24,862 bases of DNA from Spirosoma fluviale (GTDB lineage Bacteria; Bacteroidota; Bacteroidia; Cytophagales; Spirosomataceae): NCBI GenBank assembly GCA_945860325.1, contig CAMARL010000007.1, positions 1 through 24,862 of the forward strand, given 5' to 3'. Positions 14,924 through 22,798 of the stretch are shown here, piece by piece. The notes below the pieces were generated by a model. The model had not been told where the DNA came from. It searched no databases and saw nothing but the letters and a program-made list of their open reading frames with translations. Each line of letters opens with the position of its first letter. Within the stretch, counting starts at the first letter, position 1. The translations under genes and the position numbers were made by a program.

Positions 14924-17719
14924 ATGTTAAAAAAAGTAATAAAACCAATTTGTTGGCTATTTGTCTTTACAGCTATTTCTCACGGTCTTTTCAGTATGGA
15001 TATAAAGGGCACGATCATTGACCAAAAAACAAAAGTGCCATTAAGTTTGGTCAATATTAGATCAACCTCTTCATCAAACCTTTATACGGTCTCTGGTTTA
15101 AATGGTGAATTTAAAATTAAATCAGATAAGCTGCCGATTGAATTATCATTTAGTTTAGTTGGATATAAAACGATACAAATAACATTATCAAATGCTTCTA
15201 CCAATATCATTGAATTAGAACCCTATGCGGCCGAATTAAATGAAGTAATTGTTAGTGCTTCAATTGATAAAAATAATGATGTTGCGGCAAGGAATATTGA
15301 GAAGTATTCAACAAGTATTGCCAATATTGTAAGTGCTAAAACCATTGAACAATCTCCCGACATTACAGTGGCGAATGTGATCCAGCGAATTTCCGGGATA
15401 ACCTTAGAGCGAACAAGTAATGGAGATGCGCAATATGCGACCTTACGAGGAATGGATAAACGCTATAATTTCACGTTAGTGAATGGACTTAAGATTCCGA
15501 GTCCCGATAATAAGAATAGGTTTGTTCCGCTTGACATTTTCCCTGCGGACATGTTGGCGCGATTGGAAGTGATCAAATCGCCAACCTCCGATATGGAAGG
15601 AGATGGAATAGGTGGGGCCATAAATATGGTGATGAAAGACGCACCCAATTTGACTACGTTTTCAATTAATTTGAGTTCTGGGTATAATGACTTATTTTTT
15701 TCCAAGGATTTCCAATCATTTAATCATCAAGCAATTGATTTAAAATCCCCTTATGAATTAAATTCAAATTTATACGCCGCTAGGTTTAGAGATTTTTCTG
15801 ACGACTTAACAAAAATCAGTTACACTAAACCGTTACCTAATCTATTCCTTAATTCCTTTTTAGGCGGTCGACTATTTAAAAGTAAATTAGGTTACATGGT
15901 AGGAGTTAGTTTTCAAAACAGTAACCGAGGAAACAATAATACCATTTACGGGTCAAATATTTCCACGAGCGATGCCTCTAATTTACCTGTCTTAACGGGT
16001 AAAACTACACGTCTATTTTCTGACCAACAAACGCGATTGGGTCTGCACAGCAAATTAGATTACTATTTTTCTGAGCAACATAAAATTCAGTGGTATACGG
16101 CGTACTTAGACTTTAGTAATTATCAAATTAGGGATTCGAAGGGTATAGACTATTCGATTGGATACGATCCGGGACGTGGAAATTACAATGTTTCTTATGG
16201 GACGCGATTTAGGTATACACATCAAAACATTTTGCACAGTGCCCTAATGGGAGAAGATTCATTTTTTGAGGATCGATTCAAATTAGATTGGTCGCTCGCC
16301 TATGCATTAGCGACGAATGAAATTCCAGAAAACACAACAGTCCATACCGTATCCACGGTTAGAAATAATGTGGAGAATCAGATATCGGTCGTCACGTTAG
16401 GTGGAGCGGATATTCGATGGGAACATAATTCGGATGAAGATTTGACTGGAAAAATAAATTTCAGTACACAATTTGCTTTAAATGACGCTACCATCGATTT
16501 ATTAGCTGGTGGCTTATATCGTGTCAAAAATCGCTCTAATTTTTTTAATGAATACAATTTGCGGCCATTTGATGACAGAAAGCCTATTGGTCAAAAAAAC
16601 AATTTAATCAAAGGGGTTGATTGGAATGATTATTCAGAAATTTTATACAGTGTTTACAATCCATTTGGGGCGATTGGAGATCCGTTGAATTACGACGCGT
16701 CTGAAAAAATTCAAGCGGGCTATATTCAAGGTAAATTAAGTGCTGAACATTATCAGCTTAACGCTGGCCTGCGAGTTGAAAATACGGATCAGGGTTATCA
16801 ATTGATCAATCCAATAGCCAATGTTAAAAACGTTGGAAATCAGGTTTACACGGATTTACTTCCTTCTTTTCATTTTAAATACATTTTTAAAGAGGGAAAG
16901 CAAATGCGAATCTCGTATACGAAGGCAATCAATCGTCCTAGTTTTTTCGAGATTGTGCCCTATAAAATTATAAATGAGGAATTTACAGAAATGGGAAATC
17001 CTGATTTAAAACACACCGTTGCAGATAATTTTGACTTGAGATATGAACTATATCCAAGTCCATCCGAACAATTCTTGATTGGTGCTTTTTACAAGAATAT
17101 AAATAACCCCATTGAGTTGGGAATTATCGATCAGGGTCAGGGTTCTTTTTTGGTTCCATCAAATTTCGGTGTGGCTAAAAACTATGGTTTAGAAATCGAT
17201 GCCACAAAATACTTTTACAATTTTGGTGTGAAAATGAACTATACGTTTACGAATTCAGCAATCACAACGTCCAAAGTATATTATGAATTAAATTCAGATC
17301 CAACCTCCAGTATCAAAAATGTCCTAAAAACAGGAACTCAAACACGGCAATTGAATGGACAAGCTGCTCACCTAGCAAATTTCACGCTTCTGTATAAGAA
17401 CATCAAACAAAACGTGGATGTGCAGCTTAGTGCTAATTATACAGGTGATAAGTTATTTGCCATCTCCAGGTTTTTAGATAATGATACATGGCAAAAAGGA
17501 TTTATTCAATTGGACTTATCTCTAGAGAAAAAAATAAAGAAGTTTACTTTTTATATCAAATCATCCAATTTGCTCAACACACCTATCGAATTATATCTGA
17601 AAAAATCAAATAAAAATAATCAAACGCTGTTGGAAAATTTTAGCTATCCAGCTGGAACCTTGTTGCGAAGTGATATAAATGGAATTGCCTTTCAAATAGG
17701 ATTTAAATTTAAACTATAA
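14924..17719 (+). CDS. TonB-dependent receptor
   Basis: A 931-residue outer-membrane receptor. A signal peptide (about 1-24) is followed by a carboxypeptidase-regulatory-like domain (about 27-95, I-K-G-T-I-I-D then G-E-F-K-I), a TonB-box-like stretch (L-N-E-V-I-V-S-A near 105), a plug (about 130-245 with L-R-G-M-D-K-R-Y and G-I-G-G-A-I-N) and a beta-barrel to the C-terminus, which ends in an alternating hydrophobic strand (I-G-F-K-F-K-L). It lacks the features of a SusC-type receptor and has no SusD partner next to it. It resembles the receptors of the TIGR01782 kind. It is co-transcribed with the lipoprotein gene 11 bases downstream. Given the divergent phosphatase and the downstream phytase-type protein, uptake of a phosphorylated or phosphate-released compound is my inference. 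Confidence 0.92.
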   Translation: MLKKVIKPICWLFVFTAISHGLFSMDIKGTIIDQKTKVPLSLVNIRSTSSSNLYTVSGLNGEFKIKSDKLPIELSFSLVGYKTIQITLSNASTNIIELEPYAAELNEVIVSASIDKNNDVAARNIEKYSTSIANIVSAKTIEQSPDITVANVIQRISGITLERTSNGDAQYATLRGMDKRYNFTLVNGLKIPSPDNKNRFVPLDIFPADMLARLEVIKSPTSDMEGDGIGGAINMVMKDAPNLTTFSINLSSGYNDLFFSKDFQSFNHQAIDLKSPYELNSNLYAARFRDFSDDLTKISYTKPLPNLFLNSFLGGRLFKSKLGYMVGVSFQNSNRGNNNTIYGSNISTSDASNLPVLTGKTTRLFSDQQTRLGLHSKLDYYFSEQHKIQWYTAYLDFSNYQIRDSKGIDYSIGYDPGRGNYNVSYGTRFRYTHQNILHSALMGEDSFFEDRFKLDWSLAYALATNEIPENTTVHTVSTVRNNVENQISVVTLGGADIRWEHNSDEDLTGKINFSTQFALNDATIDLLAGGLYRVKNRSNFFNEYNLRPFDDRKPIGQKNNLIKGVDWNDYSEILYSVYNPFGAIGDPLNYDASEKIQAGYIQGKLSAEHYQLNAGLRVENTDQGYQLINPIANVKNVGNQVYTDLLPSFHFKYIFKEGKQMRISYTKAINRPSFFEIVPYKIINEEFTEMGNPDLKHTVADNFDLRYELYPSPSEQFLIGAFYKNINNPIELGIIDQGQGSFLVPSNFGVAKNYGLEIDATKYFYNFGVKMNYTFTNSAITTSKVYYELNSDPTSSIKNVLKTGTQTRQLNGQAAHLANFTLLYKNIKQNVDVQLSANYTGDKLFAISRFLDNDTWQKGFIQLDLSLEKKIKKFTFYIKSSNLLNTPIELYLKKSNKNNQTLLENFSYPAGTLLRSDINGIAFQIGFKFKL

Positions 17720-17730
17720 CTTACAAAAAA

Positions 17731-19314
17731 ATGAAAAAACAATTATTTATCGCGCTTTTGGTCGTTAGCACTATGTGGGGCTGTAAACCAGAAGAAGAGA
17801 TTATCGTAGTTAAAGGAGTTAGTGTGTCTCCTGCATCACTGAGCATTAAGCCAGGTGAAACTTCTACCTTGGTTGCTACCGTTTTGCCTACCAATGTAGT
17901 GAATAAAAATGTTACTTGGTCTAGTTCAGATACTACGATTGTTAAAGTAAACAATGGTGTAATTACGGCCGTAAAGCCAGGAAGTGCGACTATTAAGGTG
18001 ACAACGCAGGAAAAAGGCGAAGTAGCTACTAGTTCTATTACAGTAAGCGCGAATGATCCAATCACAGCAAAGGGTGATGTATCAGGGGTATGGAAAAAGT
18101 ACTCTACTGTGAATGTAACAGGACATATCAATGTACCGGCTGGCGCTACGTTAACAATTGAGGAAGGGGTGGAAATCATTATGGCCACTGGAGGAGTAGA
18201 CGCAAATAAGACGAAAATTGAATTTATTGTTCACGGTAAATTATATGCAGTAGGTACAAAATCTGCGCCTGTATTATTTACGATACCAAGTGCTGAGAGA
18301 ACAGTAGCTAATACGTTTGGAAGAGCATGGGGAGGTATAATTGGTAGTAAAACGTGTAGCGAAATACTTCTTGATAATGTAATTGTGGAATACACGGGCG
18401 CAACGACGACTTCAGCTTCTCCAAGTTCGGTATTAGGATTATTTAAGGCAGCAGGTGGAGAAAACATGGTAGCTTTTAATACAAACAATCCGACAGGTAA
18501 ATATGTAATTACAAATTCAACTTTTAGAAATAATGGTGAAGATGCGATTTATGTTCAAGGAGGAAGTTGCATTTTTATGAATAATCTTTTTCATGCTGTG
18601 GGTGAATCAGGAGGAGAAGCAATTAACGTAAAGGCGGGTACAAAAGTAGATGCGGCTGGAAACATTATGTTTAGCCCAAATACAAATGCATTTAAATTAT
18701 CAAACAGTGGTGCTAGCGCTTCGAGACCTCAAGCTCAAATTTATGCATATAATAATACGATTATAAACTCAGGTTGGAGAAGAGACCCAAATAAACCAAA
18801 GGGTGGTTCGGTTTGGTTAGAGGCTGGAGTTTTAGCTTACGTGTATAACAATTTAGTTGTTAACAGTATGTTTGGTAATAAAGCGCCTAGTTTTGGTGTT
18901 AATGCAACCACTGGTCCTGATGTAAATAGTAAAATGGAATACAATTTCTTTGCTTCTGGAACTCAAAAAAGTACGATTCCTCAACATGTTACCAATGGTA
19001 CCATTACAGCTTTTGATGGATTCAAAGCAGGAGTAGTTGATTTGGTAAGAAATGCAAATGACATTTACGCAGGTTCTGCAGGTGATGCGACAAAAGATCC
19101 TAAATTTGTCAATTTCCCATTAAATGATACGCCGGTAGCTAGTTTTACTTATAATACAAGCTGGGATTTTAGATTACAATCTTCTTCTCCAGCTTTAACA
19201 GGAGCTAAAACAAATTTCACTCCATTCTTTTCAACGACTGGTTTAACGTTGAACGGAAAAGAATACAAATCTCCTGCACCGGCCACTTATTTTGGCGCGA
19301 AAGGGATTAATTAA
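17731..19314 (+). CDS. Lipoprotein with BIG2 Ig-like domain and beta-helix
   Basis: A 527-residue surface or periplasmic lipoprotein. The signal peptide ends M-W-G-C with Cys18, a slightly unusual lipobox because of the Met/Trp. Residues about 29-107 form a bacterial Ig-like group 2 domain (V-S-V-S-P-A-S-L-S-I-K-P-G, then V-T-W-S-S-S-D, then G-V-I-T-A-V-K-P-G-S-A-T-I). The rest is Gly/Asn-rich with repeated short strands (for example G-A-T-L-T-I-E-E-G-V-E-I, V-H-G-K-L-Y-A-V-G-T), typical of a right-handed parallel beta-helix of the pectate-lyase-like type. It follows the TonB receptor after 11 bases and is bounded by a strong terminator, so the pair is one operon and this protein is probably the receptor's outer-surface partner. 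I see no identifiable catalytic residues. Confidence 0.85.
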   Translation: MKKQLFIALLVVSTMWGCKPEEEIIVVKGVSVSPASLSIKPGETSTLVATVLPTNVVNKNVTWSSSDTTIVKVNNGVITAVKPGSATIKVTTQEKGEVATSSITVSANDPITAKGDVSGVWKKYSTVNVTGHINVPAGATLTIEEGVEIIMATGGVDANKTKIEFIVHGKLYAVGTKSAPVLFTIPSAERTVANTFGRAWGGIIGSKTCSEILLDNVIVEYTGATTTSASPSSVLGLFKAAGGENMVAFNTNNPTGKYVITNSTFRNNGEDAIYVQGGSCIFMNNLFHAVGESGGEAINVKAGTKVDAAGNIMFSPNTNAFKLSNSGASASRPQAQIYAYNNTIINSGWRRDPNKPKGGSVWLEAGVLAYVYNNLVVNSMFGNKAPSFGVNATTGPDVNSKMEYNFFASGTQKSTIPQHVTNGTITAFDGFKAGVVDLVRNANDIYAGSAGDATKDPKFVNFPLNDTPVASFTYNTSWDFRLQSSSPALTGAKTNFTPFFSTTGLTLNGKEYKSPAPATYFGAKGIN

Positions 19315-19333
19315 ATAAATATTTTCTTTTTTT

Positions 19334-19370
19334 GCAAAAAGCCAGCTTTTAGCTGGCTTTTTGCATTTTT
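19334..19370 (+). terminator. Rho-independent terminator
   Basis: A perfect 13-bp stem, GCAAAAAGCCAGC (19334-19346) with its complement at 19352-19364 around a 5-base loop, followed by ATTTTT. It lies 19 bases after the stop of the beta-helix lipoprotein and ends the receptor operon. Confidence 0.92.
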
Positions 19371-19411
19371 AAGTAATTCTACTTTAGATAATCATCAATT
19401 AAAAGCAGACA

Positions 19412-19539
19412 TGTACAGGTTATTCCTTGAATTGATTAATTATAAATAAATCTAGATTTTGATTGAAATCCCTTCTCTTGCTACCACTCCTGCTACCACT
19501 CCCGTAAAATAAAAGAAACCACTCGACCTGAGTGGTTTC
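19412..19539 (-). repeat. Dispersed intergenic repeat, diverged inverted copy E
   Basis: Reads on the minus strand. From the hairpin outward it shares TCTTTTATTTTACGGGAG, two GGTAGCA words 12 bp apart, and AGAG/GGG with copies A-C. Hairpin I (19515-19539) has a perfect 10-bp stem, GAAACCACTC with its complement, around GACCT: same place, different sequence from copies A-C. A 12-bp palindrome, AAATCTAGATTT (19448-19459), sits where hairpin II lies in the other copies. The tail (ATCAATTCAA to TGTACA) resembles that of copy A but is less certain. Confidence 0.65.
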
Positions 19540-19705
19540 TAGTTACCGTACGGTTTAAGGAAACCCTACCCTATCGAATCTTAATTAGATCAAAAAATGA
19601 ATAAGTTACTAGGGCAAAATTATAAATGGGTAAAATTAATTGTTGATACTTAAGTTTGAAAAGTAGCAAAAGGCCAACTACGTGAAATAATTAAAAAAGA
19701 AGAAA

Positions 19706-19756
19706 CACTCCCTAAGAAATAGAATCTATCGGTCCAATTTTGGTGACGATTTACAC
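19706..19756 (+). repeat. Partial repeat (tail module), copy G
   Basis: Starts CACTCCCTAAGAAA like copies F1 and F2, then continues ATCTATCGGTCCAATTT and GACGATTTACA like the tails of copies B and C. It therefore links the two tail variants into one family. It ends 92 bases before the phytase-type gene. Confidence 0.7.
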
Positions 19757-19848
19757 TTATAATAAATTTAATATTATGTTAACATTCTCTAATCATAAAT
19801 TGAGTACATTCTAAGTGAAATTAATATAATAACTAAAAATAATTCGTC

Positions 19849-21141
19849 ATGCGTTTAAACAACCCTTCCTTTTTATTTATTGGAGCAATTCTAATTCTTA
19901 ATGCTTGTAAGAAAGATTCTGAGTCCGTAGCTCCTATTGAATATCCGACTACAGCAGAAGTATCAAACCCAACAATTTTAGCTGACGTAAATGGAGTTAA
20001 AATATATAACGGTGGCTTTGGTTCAGGTATGGTAATAGACCCAAAAGATCCCACCGTTTTTTACATGCTTACCGATAGAGGTCCTAATATTGATGGAACA
20101 ATTCCAAACCAAAAAGTGTTTGCCAAGCCCGATTTTGCCCCACAAATTGGGAAGTTTCGATTAAAAAATGGTAGCTTAATCCTTGAATCGATAATTGAAC
20201 TTAAAAATCAAGCAGGTGTCAAGCTTACAGGTTTGCCAAACCCTATAGGGCAGGGTGCTACAGGTGAGACTGCAATTTCAACAACAGGTGCTACACTTTC
20301 GACAAGTATTGATGGATTAGATCCAGAAGGCTTTGCACTTGCGCCAGACGGCACATTTTGGGTAGCTGATGAGTACGGTCCTCATCTTGTTCACTTTGAT
20401 GCAAATGGTAAAAGTATGGAACGAATAAATCCGTATTCTACAGGAACAAGAAAATTGCCACTAGTTTTAGCTCGCCGTCGTCCTAACCGTGGTATGGAGG
20501 GTTTGACCATTACTCCTGATGGTAAAACAATTGTAGGGATAATGCAATTCCCACTATTTAATCCTTCATCTACCCTAATTTCGGGTTCTTTAACGATTCG
20601 AATATTAACATTTGATATTGCTACTGGTGCAACTAAGGAGTTTGTGTATATGATGGAAAAATCTACTTTACAAGCATGTAGTGAAATCACTGCCATCACC
20701 AATAACACTTTCCTAGTAATCGAGCGTGATGGTGAGTTTCCAACTGAAGTAAACAGATCAGCAGTGTTCAAGAGAGTATATAAAATTGATTTGGCTAATG
20801 CTACCAATATTTCAGATGCCACAAATAGTGGAAGTGGTAAATTGTATAATGGAAAAACTGTAGAAGAGCTCAAAACTCTTGACAAGCTTACAGAAAATGG
20901 AATAGTACCAGTTACTAAAACACTAGTTGCAGACTTGATGACCGATATACCAACACTTTACCCTCATGATAAGGCAGAGGGTGTAGTTGTTATTAATAAA
21001 AGTTTAATTGCCGTATGTAATGATGATGATTTCGGCGTTGTAGGCGTTGGTTCATACTCAGCAAAAAACTTGCCTGGAGCTGGTAATACGGTTGACAAAA
21101 ACAAGGTTTACTTTATTAAATTGAAAACCCCACTTTACTAG
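19849..21141 (+). CDS. Esterase-like phytase-family lipoprotein
   Basis: A 430-residue exported lipoprotein; the signal peptide ends L-N-A-C with Cys20. It matches the 'esterase-like activity of phytase' family (Pfam PF13449), a beta-propeller-like domain. Motifs seen are T-D-R-G-P-N (75-80), G-L-D-P-E-G-F-A-L-A-P-D-G (156-168), D-E-Y-G-P-H-L (174-180) and N-R-G-M-E-G-L-T-I-T-P-D-G (213-225), covering the acidic residues conserved in the family. Members are reported as phytase or esterase-like, but many are uncharacterised. It stands alone between repeat fragments and lies downstream of the phosphatase/TonB region, which fits a role in releasing phosphate from organic phosphorus. It is full-length, with no defect seen. 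Confidence 0.85.
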   Translation: MRLNNPSFLFIGAILILNACKKDSESVAPIEYPTTAEVSNPTILADVNGVKIYNGGFGSGMVIDPKDPTVFYMLTDRGPNIDGTIPNQKVFAKPDFAPQIGKFRLKNGSLILESIIELKNQAGVKLTGLPNPIGQGATGETAISTTGATLSTSIDGLDPEGFALAPDGTFWVADEYGPHLVHFDANGKSMERINPYSTGTRKLPLVLARRRPNRGMEGLTITPDGKTIVGIMQFPLFNPSSTLISGSLTIRILTFDIATGATKEFVYMMEKSTLQACSEITAITNNTFLVIERDGEFPTEVNRSAVFKRVYKIDLANATNISDATNSGSGKLYNGKTVEELKTLDKLTENGIVPVTKTLVADLMTDIPTLYPHDKAEGVVVINKSLIAVCNDDDFGVVGVGSYSAKNLPGAGNTVDKNKVYFIKLKTPLY

Positions 21142-21217
21142 AAACGAGGTTATTCATGTCATTTTTGGTTCAATTGTTAATGATGGAAACCCTCAACTAA
21201 TTTAGACTTTATTTAGT

Positions 21218-21240
21218 ACTCTTTAGTTTGACGATTTACA
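21218..21240 (+). repeat. Partial repeat (short tail module)
   Basis: ACTCTTTAGTTTGACGATTT followed by ACA, matching the ends of copies F1 and F2 with an internal deletion. It abuts the 5' module that also occurs at 11791, so two repeat units are joined head to tail here. Confidence 0.55.
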
Positions 21241-21427
21241 GTAGCCGTATCGACTCGGCTAGCGGGACCACCATAATCCACCTCAAAAGGGTGGATTCTT
21301 TTATTTTACGGAAGTGGTAGCAAAACAGGTAGCACGAGAGGGGTTTTCAGGTGAAATCTAACTTCGTTTAAATTTAAACGAAGTTGTAAAATAATCATTA
21401 TCGGTCCAATGTTGCTGACGATTTACA
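21241..21427 (+). repeat. Dispersed intergenic repeat, copy C with 5' module
   Basis: The fullest copy. The 5' module (21241-21275) matches copy D. The 152-bp core (21276-21427) aligns without gaps to copy B. Hairpin I has arms ATCCACC/GGTGGAT. Hairpin II is a perfect 26-bp palindrome at 21360-21385 built on TTCGTTTAAA and its complement. The tail is TCGGTCCAATG then GACGATTTACA. Hairpin I plus the T-rich run may terminate transcription from the phytase-type gene. Confidence 0.88.
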
Positions 21428-21625
21428 AGCTTTACACCTTCAAATCCATATTCATCATATTTTATTGAGTTTATCTTTACCCAATTTTTAATGGAGCACG
21501 ATGTGAACCTTTAAGCTTATCTACAGAAATTAATTTTGGCACTTTGATTAGGTACGATTCGATAAATCATACGGAAAATTAAGACAAATTCCATAAATTG
21601 CCTTCAAAACTAACGTTTCATTGTT

Positions 21626-22321
21626 ATGCGATTTTTAAAAAAAAATTTCCTTTTTTTTCTTGTACTAATAGCTTGTAAATCCGAAGAGCCAAATAGTGTA
21701 ATGACTAACCCAACAAAAAATTTAGCTCAAAATTCATTAAAAGATAATATCACTAAAGTAGTGGAAGTTAAATCGAAAACAGGGAGGATTTGGATGGATC
21801 GAAACCTTGGCGCAACAAGGGTCGCAACCATGAGTACTGATACAAGCGCCTACGGTGATTTATACCAATGGGGAAGAGGAGCAGATCAACACCAATTAAG
21901 AAAATCGATAAATACCACAACACAGACTACTACGGATATTCCAGATAACGCAAACTTTATTTTACCATCGAGTCCACTAACTGATTGGAGGAATCCTCAA
22001 AATATAAATTTATGGCAGGGCGTTAATGGGATAAATAATCCATGCCCTACAGGCTATCGTTTACCAACAGAAACTGAGTGGAATATCGAGCTATCGAGTT
22101 GGACTTCAGAAAATGCCGACGGGGCATTTACATCCCCTCTTAAATTAACAGTAGCTGGAAGTCGTGAAATACTGATCAATAATGTGGGTATTAGTGGAAG
22201 TTACTGGAGCAGTACTGTTAGTGGGGAAGGATCCCGGTATCTCAACTTTAGTAAAGCGGGTTCATACACATTAACGCATAATAGAGTTTACGGAGGCAGT
22301 ATTAGGTGCATTAAAGATTAA
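21626..22321 (+). CDS. FSMP (Fibrobacter major paralogous domain) lipoprotein
   Basis: A 231-residue lipoprotein; the lipobox is L-I-A-C with Cys17. The body matches the Fibrobacter succinogenes major paralogous domain (TIGR02145): I-W-M-D-R-N-L-G-A (55-63), Y-Q-W-G-R-G-A-D (80-87), N-P-C-P-T-G-Y-R-L-P-T-E-T-E-W (138-152), G-S-Y-W-S-S-T (191-197) and S-I-R-C-I-K-D at the very end. The two conserved Cys (140 and 228) likely form a disulfide. The fold is thought to be C-type-lectin or formylglycine-generating-enzyme-like and surface-exposed; no enzymatic role is known. The gene is alone, after repeat copy C. Confidence 0.86.
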   Translation: MRFLKKNFLFFLVLIACKSEEPNSVMTNPTKNLAQNSLKDNITKVVEVKSKTGRIWMDRNLGATRVATMSTDTSAYGDLYQWGRGADQHQLRKSINTTTQTTTDIPDNANFILPSSPLTDWRNPQNINLWQGVNGINNPCPTGYRLPTETEWNIELSSWTSENADGAFTSPLKLTVAGSREILINNVGISGSYWSSTVSGEGSRYLNFSKAGSYTLTHNRVYGGSIRCIKD

Positions 22322-22798
22322 GTCAAACCAACTGAATTAATCTGATTAATACATAGAACTTCTCCATTAAATTCCCATTTATTATCGACGTATAGTTTGA
22401 CAGCGTAAAACCTAACTCTATTTAGGTGTGAACGAATAAATTCATTCACTATATATGACTTTGAAATATCTAATTTGATGCCTTAAAAGGTAAATTAATG
22501 ATTGTCAAAAAAAACAGAAAACAGAGTAAAATTTTTGATAAACAATTTATTACATCCCCATCATGAAAACTCATCTTGTGGCAAACCATTAAGCCACCTC
22601 TAAAGGCTTAAAAGATAAAATATGGATTTATTAAATCCCAAAATTTGTTGAAAAGAAATAAATTGGGTCTTTATTTGTCAAAATTTGAAAAAATTAAGAC
22701 CATATACCTATGATTCAGATACCTATAAACAAAAACACCTTTCGATCGAAAGGTGTTTTTGTTAGATAGTGAAAGGTTTTTTTTAAACGTTAGCTTGT
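22322..22798. other. Intergenic region between convergent genes
   Basis: A 477-bp non-coding stretch. It holds a degenerate tail-like motif (TAGTTTGACAGCGTAAAA at 22393-22410), a weak hairpin TTAAGCC/GGCTTAA (22589-22611) without a T-run, and the strong palindromic terminator at 22728-22763. No credible ORF is present. Confidence 0.55.
22728..22763 (-). terminator. 36-bp perfect palindrome, bidirectional terminator
   Basis: A perfect 36-bp palindrome: AACAAAAACACCTTTCGA followed by its exact complement. The outer arms are A-rich on the left and T-rich on the right, so it has a U-run in both directions. It lies 36 bases past the stop of the SusD gene on the minus strand and faces the FSMP gene on the plus strand. 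Confidence 0.85.

Larger units (their letters stand above)
19315..19848. other. Intergenic region with terminator and two repeat copies
   Basis: A 534-bp non-coding stretch. It contains the operon terminator (19334-19370), an inverted diverged copy of the dispersed repeat (19412-19539) and a tail fragment (19706-19756) on the plus strand. No credible ORF is present. Confidence 0.6.
21142..21625. other. Intergenic region with repeat copy C
   Basis: A 484-bp non-coding stretch. A tail module (21218-21240) joins directly to a 5' module (21241 on), then copy C to 21427. The last 198 bases before the FSMP lipoprotein gene show no hairpin, promoter match or ORF I can support. Confidence 0.6.

Noticed and set aside
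17721..18188. 155-codon minus-strand ORF inside the BIG2/beta-helix gene
   Set aside because: Low-complexity Thr/Val-rich product antisense to a clear lipoprotein gene with lipobox and Ig-like domain; a frame shadow.
20391..20885. 164-codon minus-strand ORF inside the phytase-type gene
   Set aside because: No motif or start signal, and it is fully opposite a well-supported family member.
1914..21427. Repeats as a CRISPR array or insertion-sequence ends
   Set aside because: Copies are kilobases apart with whole genes between them, there are no cas or transposase genes, and I see no target-site duplications.
22589..22611. TTAAGCC/GGCTTAA hairpin as terminator of the FSMP gene
   Set aside because: Nine-base loop, no T-run after it and about 270 bases from the gene; the palindrome at 22728 is far stronger.
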